Assembly (NCBI RefSeq): GCF_040939455.1
Contig: NC_134104.1
Coordinates: forward strand, 138,916,501-138,980,500
DNA: 64,000 nucleotides
Origin: Microcebus murinus
Taxonomy: Eukaryota > Chordata > Mammalia > Primates > Cheirogaleidae
Direction: 5' to 3'
Position 1 is the first letter of the stretch. Each line of letters begins with the position of its first letter. Under the pieces are notes generated by a model. The model had not been told where the DNA came from and made no database searches. It worked only from the letters and a program-made list of their open reading frames with translations. Of the stretch, positions 10,786 to 23,045 are shown one piece after another. The translations under genes and the position numbers were made by a program.

Positions 10786-11674
10786 ACTGTCATTTCCAGG
10801 GACTGTAAAATGACTTCCAGAAAACTTTCTTGGGAGGTTTTGAAGGTTATAGGACTCTGGAGCATTTTATGTTACCATAATCTGCATGTTTAAAAACTCA
10901 TCACATCTATAAAATCTTCTCTGTATTAATCAAACTTCCTTCCAGCAGGATATAAACAAGGTCCTGGCAAAGCAAGTGGTGGCCTGTCCAGAGAGCTGCA
11001 AGTGTCAGGAGTCCCTCCAGCCCAGAGGTTCAGGTTGAACATACAAGTATGGGAAAACAAGCTTACCTTCAACAATGCATGCAAATGAAAAGAACTCGAA
11101 CCTGATCCATAAATATTTCTTTCAGGTAATGAAGTCCTCAGGCGGAAGCCCAGTCATTTCCAGGGAAGCCTGAGTCACATTTAGATTCTTTTAGGTACAA
11201 GTTTCCTCAATTGAGGTGGTCATCTTCTCCAGGCCTGGATATTTGCAAAGTACCCTGCTTGTCTTGATTAATGACTCTCTCCATAAAGCCAGTCTTGGTG
11301 ATGACATGACAAAGCTCCTCTGTCCCTGTGTGTTAATAGTACAGAGGGACCATTAACGGTTGGCAAGTATCCCACAATTGCTCTAAAGATGTAGAGGAAT
11401 TCTAATGAAATGTAAAACATTCATCAAAAAGGATCACAATACATTTTTCAAACTTAATGCTCAGTATTTCCACTTAACAAACACTAGGACCATCCTTCTT
11501 TAGGAAATATAGACATTTTCCTTGGAAAGGAAAAAAAAACCCTTTCAAATTGTTGTCTTTATCTGTTCTCTATTTTCCAAGTTTTAGGTTATAAATATGT
11601 ATTATAGTGTCATTATAAGGGAAAGTAATTCATAAACTTTTTAAAAAATTTTTTCTAAAGTCATGTACTCTTGT
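10786..11674. other. unique DNA, possible regulatory block
   Basis: I found no repeat in this stretch. It contains a perfect octamer ATGCAAAT adjacent to a SOX-like AACAATG at 11071-11086. There is also an exon-like donor on the minus strand (AAG|gtaagc at about 11062-11070), but I found no convincing matching acceptor or long open frame. Confidence 0.35.
11071..11086 (+). promoter_or_regulatory. SOX-like site next to POU octamer
   Basis: The sequence is aacaatgcatgcaaat. AACAATG fits the SOX core (reverse complement CATTGTT), and ATGCAAAT is the perfect POU octamer one base downstream. The classic SOX-POU composite has the SOX half in the opposite orientation, so this may not be a cooperative site. 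It is a motif match only. Confidence 0.25.
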
Positions 11675-11805
11675 AGTTCTCAAAAGTATTTCAGTACCAG
11701 ATCGATAGGGTGGATGGGTTAAAATGTAGACCCACCGAATCAGTATCTGTAGTGCTGGGGTCTAGAATCTAGGAAAGTGGGATCCAGAAGTTCAGAAGCC
11801 TAAGC
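11675..11805 (+). repeat. MER5A-like hAT-Charlie fossil
   Basis: Diagnostic order is 'gtagttctcaaaagta', 'agacccaccgaatcagtatctgtagtgctggggtctagaatct'. The right terminal part is lost. Divergence is high. Confidence 0.5.
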
Positions 11806-11829
11806 TTCATTTGCATGCAAGCACTCCTG

Positions 11830-12340
11830 CTTGTTATGGACACAGCTGATTGCCCACCCAATACATTTCCCCATCTTTCCATTAATAGCACCTAGATTTT
11901 ATTTGAACAGTCACTTCTTTCCATGCATCCCATAGTTTTTCAGAAAACGCTCAACCCTCCCCTCACTTCAGTAGCTGGTTTTAATCAAGCATGGGTTCAA
12001 GGGTGGGCATGTGACCTCTGCAATCTAATTAGAGTTGATCTCAGGACTCTGGCTCAAAATGTTGGGTCATAAATGCTCTGTATCTCACCAGTGCTGAATA
12101 AAAACTGTATAATCTCTATGCTTGTGACAGCCATCTTAAAACCATGAAGGGACCCAGACTTAGGAGGAAAATGACAGCATGGGAACCAGAGTGGGGAGAC
12201 GGAAAGAAACTGAGTCTTTGGTGCTACCATCACGATGCTGAATAAACCAATCATGGAGATTTTATTGCCTCTGGATGCTCAGGTACACAGAATAATAAAT
12301 CCTTTTCATCAAAAGGCAGTTGAATTTAGACTCTCTATTC
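11830..12340 (+). repeat. old MER-type repeat of unresolved family
   Basis: Landmarks are 'gggtgggcatgtgacctctgcaatctaattagag', 'gtgacagccatcttaaaaccatgaagggac', 'ggagacggaaagaaactgagtctttgg', 'gctgaataaaccaatcatgga' and 'aataataaatccttttc'. It is the opposite orientation to the copy at 7861-8450. It is probably the same or a related mammalian family. Confidence 0.5.
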
Positions 12341-13485
<1,145 letters not shown>

Positions 13486-13489
13486 CAGG

Positions 13490-13795
13490 AAAACATCTTT
13501 GCATGTCATAAAAAAACCTACTGAAAATTTATCCATTTTCTACCTTTGTGGCCATATATCTTATTATATCTGTCTCGAATCCTACATTCCAACCTAACCA
13601 GTCCACCAACACTTTCTGGACGTCACAATTTTAATTCGCCTTTGTCTTTTCTGTTTTCTCTAACCAGAATACCCTTACCCAACTTCTTCATCAAGTGGAC
13701 ATACTGATCATTCTGAAGCCAGCTAAATTCTCACCTCCTCACTTAAGCCTTCTCTGATTATCTCCAAGTTGTTGCTGTACCTTCCATGTAGAAGA
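13490..13795 (+). mobile_element. L2 LINE fragment
   Basis: Sense L2 ORF2 end and 3' region: 'tctaaccagaatacccttacccaacttcttc', 'agccagctaaattctcacctcctcacttaagccttctctgatt'. It is highly diverged. Confidence 0.6.
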
Positions 13796-14250
13796 CAGAC
13801 AGTCAAGGAAAGATTACAGAGAAGCACTGCATGCCGTTTGAAGCTCAGGAAGTGTGCCAATGATGCTGCCTAGCCAATGCTTTAGGCTCTAACCAGTCGG
13901 GCTCACAACGCCTGCTTTGCAGAGGAGTCAAGAAAGAGGATGGATAAAAGGTTCAATGCTCCTCCCTGCGGTATATTCCCAAATTAAAATTAAACCATTT
14001 GTTCCCTTCTGAACTAGTACTTAAAAGCACTTAGAAACTATATTATACATTGTGCATGTGCATGTAATGGACTGTACAAGTATGTGTTGTTCAAGTATGG
14101 GTTATACAAGTCTATGGGCTCCCAACTCAAGTATAAAGTCCATGACAGCAGAAACAATAACTTCTTCATAGCACAGTGCCTGCTATACTTTATAGATCAA
14201 TCAATGTTTTGTTTTTTTTTAATAAATGAAAAATGCCCTTTATATCTAAT
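13796..14250. other. unique DNA
   Basis: No recognisable element. A 67-codon plus-strand frame (14084-14287) has no family features and runs into the L1. Confidence 0.35.
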
Positions 14251-14254
14251 GAGA

Positions 14255-15060
14255 GAATACCAAGTGTTAGTGAAGTGGAACAAATAGAACTCTGTCCATT
14301 ATTGGTGAGAGTGTCAATTGGCACAATTACTTTGGAAAACTATTTGGCAGTTCTTCCTGGTTTTATGTTTAAATGTACAAATATGACCCACTAATTCCAC
14401 TTCTAAGTATATGTCCTAAAGAAATGAGTGTGTACGTCCACCAAAAGACTCCCAAGAATGCTCATGGCAGCTTTATTCAAAATAGACAAAAATTGGAAAT
14501 AACCCAATTGTCCATCAACATTAGAGTGAATAAATAATAGTATACTACATGTAGCAGAATACTACTGAGCAAGAAAAAGAATAAACTATTGCTATACAGA
14601 TCAATATAGGTGAATCATACAAATACAATAAAGAGCAAAAAAGGCCAGACCCAAAAAAGTATGTAATGGATGATGAGCTAATTTATGAATGATGACTATG
14701 AATAGGACTATGAAGTTCTAAAATGGGCAAAACTAATTTATAGGGATAGAAACCAGAATCATAGTTTCCTCCAAAAGAAATATGTGGCATTGACTGAGAA
14801 GAGGCAGGACGGGGGTGTTATAAATGTTCCGTATCTTGATCTAGGTGTAGTTACATGGGTGTGTGTATGTGGATATACGTGTAGGCATGTGTATATGTAA
14901 ATAACATACATACAAATACACACACATACATATATATAAATATTCACGAAGTTGTACATTTAAAATTTTATATACTCTCTATATATATTTTATATATACA
15001 TAAAACATTTTTAATGACTTGAAAGAATTTCAGATTCATTCGATTTTTTGGTTGAAAATA
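14255..15060 (+). mobile_element. old L1M 3' end
   Basis: Landmarks in order: 'ttattggtgagagtgtcaattggcac', 'tttggaaaactatttggcag', 'acccactaattccacttctaagtatatg', 'gctcatggcagctttattc', 'ttggaaataacccaattgtccatcaac', and an L1M 3' UTR with 'tgatctaggtgtagttacatgggtg' and 'attcacgaagttgtacatttaaa'. This is a typical mammalian L1M tail, non-coding. TG/TA-rich sequence at 14860-14940 gives the shadow minus-strand frame there. Confidence 0.8.
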
Positions 15061-15114
15061 AGAGAATATAGTGAAAAAATATGTCAGAAAGAGTCAAAAG
15101 GGCAGAGTTAGAAG

Positions 15115-15250
15115 GAAAAATAGCCTTATTTTACAAATGAGGACACAGAGCTCAAAGAGATTAAATTATTTAACCAGTCGCCACTTTCCTTGTTAGTCAC
15201 AGAGCTAAGCCAATATGTTTTCATTATCCCATGCCTCTGAGGCTATACTA
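15115..15250 (-). repeat. MIR SINE, antisense
   Basis: It shows a decayed antisense MIR core: 'ttattttacaaatgaggacacagagctcaaagagattaaattatttaacc' followed by 'gtcacagagctaagcc'. Confidence 0.7.
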
Positions 15251-16740
15251 AATCCTGGGTGTGAATGAGGAATGGAGAGATGTCAGGAGCCTGTAAGAAA
15301 CAAATGGGATTTGGACTGCATTCCAGTCTCTTCCCTGTTTCCTTTCCTTGACTTAATCCCATGCTAATTACTGACTTCTCCCACCTTCCCTGATCTTCAT
15401 TCTACCTTCTCTACCATCATTCACCCAGCCAAACACAGTTCTACGCCAGTGGATCTCAGAGTAGTGCGCAAATGACAGAAACCAAAAAGTAGGTAAGCAC
15501 AAAGCAAGTTTCTTTAAAACTATAATTAATATACATTTGCACATTTATTTACCTCAAACCTCATTTCCGAAAAGAACTTTAGTCAGCCTTCAAAAATGCA
15601 TGTATTACAAGGTGATGGCAAAAATTGAGGAAATTGGTGTGGAGGGAAAATCAGAATTGGAGGTAAAGGAGGACACACGGGAGGAAGTCAGTGCCTTAGG
15701 ACAGGGAGATATTTTCTTTGCTGCTTGTAAAACTTTAATATCAAAGTCAGGAACTGCTGCTGTAACTGCCTCCCCACTGCAACCTGCATTGTAGAAGGAT
15801 CCTGAAAATGAAGGGATGGATCCAAAGATATCTTTATTTTACAATAAATTAAGGGAAGTAGAGGCCTTCTTACATTATCTTAGGTGGCTCTGAAGATAAA
15901 CTTAAGAAATAGGAAATGATGCTCACAATCTAAATAACAAAGCTGCCTCCAGGGTACAGTTGAGCTATAAAAAAATTAGAGAGAAAACATGATCTGCTCA
16001 GAGACAGGTTGCAAAGGATTCCTCCCCCCACGCTCCCTCAGAAGCCTTGGGACACAGGCAGTAGACTCTACCATGTCAATCAAGCTGCCATATGGTGAAC
16101 TTCTACAATGTTCACAAAATGATGCACAGAATACAAAATATATTAAAATTGGGTTGTGGGAAAGAAACCACTATTCCAAATGTTGACAACACAGAAGCCA
16201 GGAAATGCACATTTTCAATATTCTCATTTTACTGCTCATTCATCAAAGCTTTACATATGTAACCAACATCCTAGAAACCAACCAAAGAGTTAAAAGTACA
16301 GCTTGCTACTATTGTACAATTTAGAGTAATAGAAATTACAGTAGGGTCATTAATTGCTGTCTATTATCTACTACTATTGTCTGAGTAACCTCAGATAAAA
16401 CATTTTAATTTATTTAAATGAAAATTAAGGCTCGTGTTTTTGTTTTGCATTATGAAAAATAAAATGGAAAACAAAAAAGTCTTTGAAGACTATGAAGTCC
16501 TTAAATCCTACAAATACTTAAAAACTACGTAGTCATTATAGAATTCATGGTCCAATTATAGAGAAGAGTGGGTTCAGGGTGTGGACTAAATGAATCCTTA
16601 GAGTTCTTTCCAGTCTATAGCTTCTTCCACACAATTACAATTGCCTGATTAGACCCTGGTTCATTCAACCTTTAGACTTGCACATCTGATCTCTTAATTT
16701 AAAATTATGTTTGTAAATTTGTTTTTGTTTTATTATCTTG
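15251..16740. other. unique DNA
   Basis: About 1.5 kb with no recognisable repeat. Frames of 85 codons (15537-15794) and 65 codons (15989-16186) lack family features. A minus-strand donor-like GAG|gtaaat at about 15543-15550 has no convincing partner. I cannot assign function. Confidence 0.35.
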
Positions 16741-16744
16741 GTGA

Positions 16745-16885
16745 TTAAAATGTGGGACTCTGTAAACAGTTGCACTTGGGTTTTAATTGCAGTTTGAAAA
16801 TGAATTAATGATGTAATCTTGGGCGAGACGCTTAAATTCTCTTAGCCACAATTTTCTTGTCTATAAAGGAGAATAAACATTAAAT
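16745..16885 (+). repeat. MIR SINE
   Basis: Sense MIR core: 'ggactctgtaaacag', 'gatgtaatcttgggcgagacgcttaaattctcttagccacaattttcttgtctataaaggagaataa'. It runs into AT-rich sequence. Confidence 0.75.
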
Positions 16886-17279
16886 TTAAATTATATTGTT
16901 AATAAATTATAATTTTATATAATATATGCATGTAAATAAACTATAATTAAATGTTAAACAATACATAAACTTTGCCACTGGGGTTGCAATCACTGTTAAC
17001 ATGGACATCATCACCTGCATGATCATATCTACTACCATTATCATGAATTAATGGAAAAAATATGAAGGGAAAAATCTTCATTTTCTTAGGAGAAAATCAT
17101 CCCAACCCCAAGGAAACAGACAAAGGTTATTCATATACATAATTAGTAAAATAAAAAAGGCCAGTTTGGCTGGACCCAAACTTCCATAGGTATCTTTTGC
17201 AGGTGGCAGAGGCTGGGGTCGACTGTGCTGAAATGCACTATAAAACAAGTACATCATCAAGTCTAAGGATTTGTGGTAA
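16886..17279. other. AT-rich unique DNA
   Basis: 16886-16950 is very AT-rich. The rest shows no feature. Confidence 0.3.
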
Positions 17280-18370
17280 ATTGTAAAGGGCTGTGATCAA
17301 AAGAAAGTACATGCCCACAGAGCAGGCTTGGGATTATCTGAGGAAGGCGAGCAGAACTTGGACAGTGCAAAGAAGGCACCAGACCAAGGCAGAGTGAAGG
17401 CCACTTGCTTGGGCTCAGTGTCTAAAAGTCATCACCCGCTCCTTAAAGAGGAGACTTTAAGTTTATCTTGGATTTACTACATTACCTTTATGGTTATGGT
17501 GTTTTAAATCTTATACAGTATGTCGTCAGTGTGAAGGCAGTCACCACTCTGCAGAGACCAAGAGAAGGAAAATAGTTCATTCTAGGAGTCTCACAGCCAT
17601 GTACCTTGTTCTAATTTTAGAGTGTGGATTAGGTCACTCTTACCTAAGATTTTATTGTCATAAGAATATCCCAAGATTTTTTAAAAAATATCTCTCTGAG
17701 TACGGTTATAGTTAGACAATTGGGTCCTGATGAATTATTGAAGGTCTTTTATAGTCCCAGTGTGGGCAAAACCAGGTAAACTACCTGGTTCATGCTTTCA
17801 GACAATGCTTGTTATAACACGAACTGCTTTCTTTGGCTCTGACATAAGACGAATCCTATTCATGACAATCGGATTAAAGTCATTCGTTAAGACACTTAAT
17901 ACTTAGAGTACCATTATGTTTCACTTCCTGGAAAGCCCAAAATACATGTAAATCTCATAGCAAGCAGAAGCTTTATCTGTTTAACTAGTAATGATGCATA
18001 CTAACAAGTTTTCCCAAAATAGCAAAAAACCAGAAATTACTTCTTCCTGGAGCTGTACAGAGTATCGTCTTTACTATCTTCACTGAATAATCAACTCAAA
18101 GTGGAATTCCTGAAGAAACACTGGCCCTCACCAGCAGCATACAAGAATCAACATCATGTGGAGCGATTGAGGTCCAGAGGCCAGGCAGAAGCTAACCTAG
18201 AGATCGAGGGAAGGAAAACGCTTCATTCCGGGAGCCTGAGAGCCATGCACATCCAAGCCCTGTTACCCAAACTCTTCTGACAGCTCTGCTGCAGATATCA
18301 CTGCGGAAGCCACTGGCTAATTGTTCCCTTAACACCAAAGAGCGAAGGATGGTGACAGGGACAATCGCAT
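17280..18370. other. unassigned block with an internal 52-bp dispersed repeat
   Basis: The segments 17553-17604 and 18199-18250 match at 40 of 52 positions without gaps, many differences being transitions. The start (17310-17480) has an LTR-like look, so the block may be a decayed endogenous element with two related ends, but I cannot name it. A perfect 9-bp inverted repeat (aaccaggta/tacctggtt) lies at 17770-17790. No long frame exists. Confidence 0.4.
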
Positions 18371-18374
18371 TCTA

Positions 18375-18640
18375 GCTGACACTTGTGAATGCTTATTATG
18401 TGCCAAGTACTTTTATAAGTGCTTTATTCTATACTAAAATATTTAATTTTCCTGCAAGGCTATGAAATAGGGTGCTATTACGAAACGCATTTTACAGCTA
18501 AGGTAGCCGAGGCATAGAAGGGTTAAATAACACATCCAAGGCCAAGCTCGTGAGAGACAAGGCGAAGATTTTAAATGGAGCTTTTCACTCTAAAGCCCAC
18601 ATCCTCAACCATCACTTCACTGCTCTTGGAAAACCGAGGT
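18375..18640 (-). repeat. MIR SINE, antisense, nearly full length
   Basis: Antisense MIR in the right order: 'gcttattatgtgccaagtacttttataagtgcttta', 'aaatagggtgctattacgaaacgcattttacagctaaggtagccgaggcatagaagggttaaataacacatccaagg', then 'tctaaagcccacatcctcaacc'. It is one of the most complete MIRs in the window. Confidence 0.9.
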
Positions 18641-19195
18641 GTCCTGCTTAATGTCCACGTCCCCAGAGCTCAGAACCTACTGGAGTTTCTAAGGTAGCCC
18701 AGCGTGAATTAAAGGGGAGGGATACGAAAAGGGACAAAAAAAGATCTGAGGAGAGAGAAATAGGATTGATTTAACAAGCAATCCTTTAGTTTAATTTCTA
18801 TACCTACTAAATATAGCCCTTCTTCCCTTAAACATTTTTTTTTATAAGAGAACAGAACACATTTTAATGGGAGTCAGGCAGAGAAAGGACAAGAGAGCAA
18901 GTAAATTGTTATCTGTAGATCATTGCACAAATGTAGGACATTTTTAGCAGTATTTGAAGCCATACGAAATTCAGTGAATGCAATTCTGCACAGACTAACT
19001 CACTGTTACTCTCCTGAGTGCTTGGCCAGTTTGCTAACTCTTTCCAGCTTCTTGTAGTCTTTGAAAGAAAAGTTACTGAACCTTCCTGTGCCCCTATTAC
19101 CAAGGGTCTATTTGGGGAATGAAGAAAAGAATGACAATTCAGGAGGAGGAGGCAGATGGAGTGCACGCACTCAAGGTGAGAGAATGAGAACTAAG
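18641..19195. other. unique DNA
   Basis: No repeat recognised. A plus-strand donor-like CAAG|gtgaga at 19155-19165 follows a GA-rich stretch, but I see no convincing exon. The 85-codon minus-strand frame at 18909-19166 has no family features. Confidence 0.35.
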
Positions 19196-19199
19196 GCAC

Positions 19200-19298
19200 C
19201 TACTCATTTATTTGGCAAATATTTGTGGAGCATTTTCTACACGCCAGGAATAAGTGCCAAGGAACTAACATAGGCCCCTATCGTTAAAGAACTTACAG
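19200..19298 (-). repeat. L2 3' end, antisense
   Basis: It reads 'catttatttggcaaatatttgtggagcattttctacacgccaggaataag' followed by 'aaagaacttacagtctagt', the reverse complement of the L2 3' terminal region. The MER1-like transposon then inserts into its end. Confidence 0.65.
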
Positions 19299-19306
19299 TC
19301 TAGTAT

Positions 19307-19524
19307 AGGGATCAGCACACTTTTTTCTGTAAAAGGCAAGATTGTGTGAATGTGTGTGTGTTTAGCTTTTCAGGCCATAAGGTCTTAACTACTCAACTTT
19401 CTGTTATAACACAAAAGCAGCCATAGACAATATGTGAATGATGGGTGTGGCTGAATTCCAATAAAACTTTATTTAAAAAAAAACAAAACAGGTGGCCTAA
19501 GTGCCATACTTTGCAAATCCCTGT
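19307..19524 (+). mobile_element. MER1-like hAT-Charlie nonautonomous transposon
   Basis: Left end 'agggatcagcacac' and right end 'gcaaatccctgt' form imperfect terminal inverted repeats. Internal landmarks are 'aggccataaggtcttaactactcaac', 'gcagccatagacaatatgtgaatgatgggtgtggctgaattccaataaaactttattta'. It is flanked by 8-bp duplications tctagtat (19299-19306) and tctagtag (19525-19532), 7 of 8 matching. It is nearly complete, with no transposase. Confidence 0.85.
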
Positions 19525-19532
19525 TCTAGTAG

Positions 19533-20264
19533 ACATCTCTCAAGAAAGGCTCACAAGGAAAACAATTTCTGTGTAGCTTCAAGCTCTGATCTGTTGCCTT
19601 TATCCTTGAACAACTTTTGTCTGGGTATCAAATATTTGAATCCCATTTAGTTCCTTAAGAGTTTTGCAGTTATTACTCTCACTGTCTATTAGTATTGAGT
19701 GTTGCTGGGGAAAATCTGTAGCCAGTTGGTTTTTTTCCCCCCAATAGGTGACTACCCAAAGTATGCTTTGCTTTGTCTTTGAGGTCCAGGAAACTTATTA
19801 GGATATATCTTATGACACCAATATGAAAGGCTTTTCCTTTCCACAGGAGATTTTAGCTCATTTATAAATACTGATATGACAAATATGTTAATATACTATT
19901 TTATATTATGCTTCCTTTTTCTAGTTTTAAAGCTTTCTTTAACATGTCATCTTTTGCTTTGCATTTGTGTTTCTTCTAATCTTTAATAGCATACATACTT
20001 TTATTATAGTGGTTACTTTTATAACTATAACTTAATACATTACCAGTTAATTCCTTACTATAAGCAATGATGAATTTAGTATATTTTCTCTTCCTTCACC
20101 ATCCTTCTTTCACCTCTATTGTCCAATCATAGTCAATTATTTTATTGTTTTTAATAGATTGCTTTATAATGTTCATCTATGTGGTAGTTTAATATCCACT
20201 ATTTAATATGTTCTTTCCTACTTTTTGCTGAGCTACTATCTGACTCTTCTTATATTCTTACTAT
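19533..20264. other. AT-rich DNA of unknown origin
   Basis: It looks like old transposon-derived sequence on the minus strand (long T-rich runs and L1-like spacing), and a similar texture resumes after the LTR at 20629. I cannot name the family. No supported gene. Confidence 0.3.
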
Positions 20265-20265
20265 C

Positions 20266-20628
20266 TGCTAGAGACTGAACATTGTGTCCCCCTAAAAGTC
20301 TTATGTTGAAGACTAAATCCCCAGTGTGATGTTATTTGGGGGTGGAGTCATTGGGAGGTAATTAGGTCATCAGAGTGAAGCCTCATGAATGGGATTAGTA
20401 CCCTTTCAGGAGAGACATGATGTCTCTTTCTCTCTCGACCATGTGAGGATACAACAAGAAAATGGCCATTTGCTAATCAGGAAACATGCCCTCACCACAT
20501 ACCAGATCTGCCCATGCCTTGATCTTGGACTTCCCAGCTCCAGAACTGTGAGAAATAGATTTCTGTGGTTTAGCCACTCAGGCTACCGTATTCTGTTATA
20601 GCAGCCCAAACTGACCAAAACACTGTCT
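20266..20628 (+). mobile_element. MLT1-type (MaLR) solo LTR
   Basis: It starts 'tgctagagactgaacattgtgtccccc' and contains 'ttatgttgaagactaaatcccc', 'ggtaattaggtcatcagagtgaagcctcatgaatgggatta', 'gatcttggacttcccagctccagaactgtgagaaatag' and the end 'ctgttatagcagcccaaactgaccaaaaca'. It appears essentially complete. The 70-codon frame inside is a shadow. Confidence 0.9.
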
Positions 20629-21799
20629 TTTCTCTGAGCTCTTACATTTCTGCTTTGCATTCCAGCATCACAAATGTGATAGGATAATTAAGTTTATTGT
20701 AGTTTATGATGGAAAATTGGTTGTGACTTTTATCTTTTTGATAGTATCTTTTTTTTCTTTGCCACTGTTTTCTGTTGTTTATTTCTTATATTGATCCTGT
20801 GCTGTACATGTTTCATTACTCACAGTTGAAATTGGTGTTTTTTGTAACAACTACATGTAGGAAGTTTGTGTAGTGTAACTTGAATCCAAACTTGAATGTT
20901 GTTTGGTTTGTGTGTGTGTAAAGAGTTTGTTTACCCTTTCCTTCTACTCAGCTAGTAGAGATAAACAACTGTAGGGTTTTCTGCAATGTAAGAACTTTTT
21001 TCTCCTCCACTCTGCTTCCTGCAGATGTGGCTCACCCACATCATTTTTCGTTTAACCTCATCTCTTTTGTTTCTTGAAAGGAATCCAGGTCTGGGGAGTC
21101 TCAGCAACTGCTGAGATTTCGATCTGGTCACCTGAGGCTGTGTTCTCACTTTCCATGGGTGACTTGTTTCGTGCTTCTTCTGAGCTTTCTGGCCATGATA
21201 TATCTCTCTGCTTGGACCCCTTTGCTTGAATTCCATTGCTCTTGGCAGCCCTTCTACGGGTTTTGTAGTTTGGAATTTCTGCTATTATTTAATTTTGCTG
21301 AAAAGGGAGTTGGTATCTGTATTTTTCATTCTCCTTTTTCCTTTTGGAGAGCTTCTAGGAAGCAAAGGTGGGAATGTTGTATTTACTGTGTTCAAAGAGA
21401 GCACTGATGATAACTCAGGCATGTAACATGTGTGAAATTGTAAAGTGACCTCGGCTGACCAGAACAGGGACATGAAAACCAGAAAGAAAGAAAAAACATT
21501 TTAAGGTTAATAGTTACCAAACATCTGACTGCCTAGGGGTGAGCAACATCCTACTGGGAGATAAACAAAATATAGGAGGGCACCCAACCTATGCAGACAA
21601 AAGTGAACCTTACCAAACCTTTAGATGCTCTGCAAAGATAGGAAGATGGGTGTGATAACAAGAGCAAGATTTCTCTGTGGAAAAAGACATCTTAAGAGTA
21701 GTATGTGACCTCCCTTTTCATAGGTACGATGTCAGAATGAGTCTGTAGAATATATGTGGGTTAAAATAAGTGCTTGTTGTCATCTATTTTATTACTTTA
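20629..21799. other. unassigned DNA
   Basis: Pyrimidine-rich sequence with several overlapping 62-94 codon frames on both strands at 20952-21473. None has recognisable family features, and the frames shadow each other. It may be a continuation of the old element interrupted by the LTR at 20266-20628. Confidence 0.3.
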
Positions 21800-22540
21800 T
21801 TACTTCTAATTTAATATATTTATACACATACACCTAATTTTGCTTAGATACATAAATGTGATTATTTTCTTTACTGCAATGTCATTTCCCCCCTTTTCTC
21901 AAAAGCTTGTTTCTCCATCTCTCCAAAGTACCATTCTATGTGGGCCCTGCCCCCTTCCCCAGGTACTCCATGCTAACAATATTTTTGTCTTTTATGTTTT
22001 TCTGCTTATTCATAAAATTTACACACACATACATGCACATACACACAGATGCACAACACTTTTTATTATTAATGATACAAAAATAAGATTAGACGTTCTT
22101 TTCTGCATCTAGCATTTCTCACTCAATATTACCTTGTGCTAATTTCTCAAAATCATCTTATATGGCTCTAATCTGTCTTTTTAAATGTCTACATAAGATT
22201 TCATGGTATAATTACATACCATAATTTATTCAGTGGTCCCACCATTGATGAATATTCACATATTTTCCAGTTTTCTGCCACAACACACAATGTTGCAAAA
22301 GACATTTTTGCATATGTTTTATGCACTGGTGTTTTTGTTTCTGTAGGATCAATTCCTACAATTGGTAATTGCCGAGTCCAAGGAAATATATACTTTTTTT
22401 CAACTTAATAGAAATTGCTTAATTGCTTTCTAGAAAGGCAGAAACACCTCATATTTCTGCCAGCAATGTATAAAAATCCCTTTTTCTCCACATGCCCTTA
22501 ATAAACATTTAAATGAGCTATTCTGATTTACATTAGTTTT
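21800..22540 (-). mobile_element. old L1M (L1ME-like) 3' half, antisense
   Basis: Antisense landmarks: 'catggtataattacataccataatttattcagtggtcccaccattgatgaatattcacatattttccagttttc', 'tctgtaggatcaattcctacaattggtaattgcc', 'tgccagcaatgtataaaaatccctttttctccacatgcc'. It is heavily decayed. A short CA-rich run lies at 22020-22050. Confidence 0.75.
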
Positions 22541-22654
22541 CTTATCAGTCTTAGGATAATTTCCTCCTTTTTCACAAAGTGGTGCCATGAAAGACATGCT
22601 CAGAGAGAGATCCAAAAGGAAAATTCATGGTGTCAGGCAGTCTCCCCAGTGGAG

Positions 22655-22790
22655 CTCAGGGAGAATTTATTTATTCAGCAAATATGTTTTCAGACATTTA
22701 CTCTCTGTGCAAAAACTGTACGAGGCACTGATCAAATTTTAAAATATATAAATATGCTCTTTAGAAGCAGAGAGTTCACATGAGAATAAA
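22655..22790 (-). repeat. L2 3' end, antisense
   Basis: It reads 'gagaatttatttattcagcaaatatgttttcagacatttac' then 'gcaaaaactgtacgaggcactga', the reverse complement of the L2 3' terminal region. Confidence 0.6.
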
Positions 22791-22829
22791 TTATATAATA
22801 AAGTATAACATGGTGTTTCTATTTAGGAA

Positions 22830-23045
22830 GGCCTGGAATCTGCTTCCTGTTCGTGTGTGACTTCTTGAAACCTCAGTGTCTTCATCTATCAAATGGTTTT
22901 GATGATCAAGCCTACCCTTTGGGATTGCTCTATAAATTATATTGGATGGCTCACCTAAACTACTTAGCACAATGTTTGGCACAGAGCAAGCACTCAATAA
23001 CTGGTTGTTGTAGTAGTAGTAGTAGTAATTTTGTTATTATTATTA
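22830..23045 (+). repeat. MIR SINE with 3' trinucleotide run
   Basis: Sense MIR order: 'gtgtgtgacttcttgaaacctcagtgtcttcatctatcaaatgg', 'cctaccctttgggattgctctataaattatattgg', 'cttagcacaatgtttggcacagagcaagcactcaataactgg'. The 3' end is followed by (GTA)6 and (TTA)n runs at 23005-23045. Confidence 0.9.

Noticed and set aside
11031..11110. Minus-strand exon ending at the donor AAG|gtaagc
   Set aside because: Possible acceptors give only tiny segments, and the pyrimidine tracts are poor.
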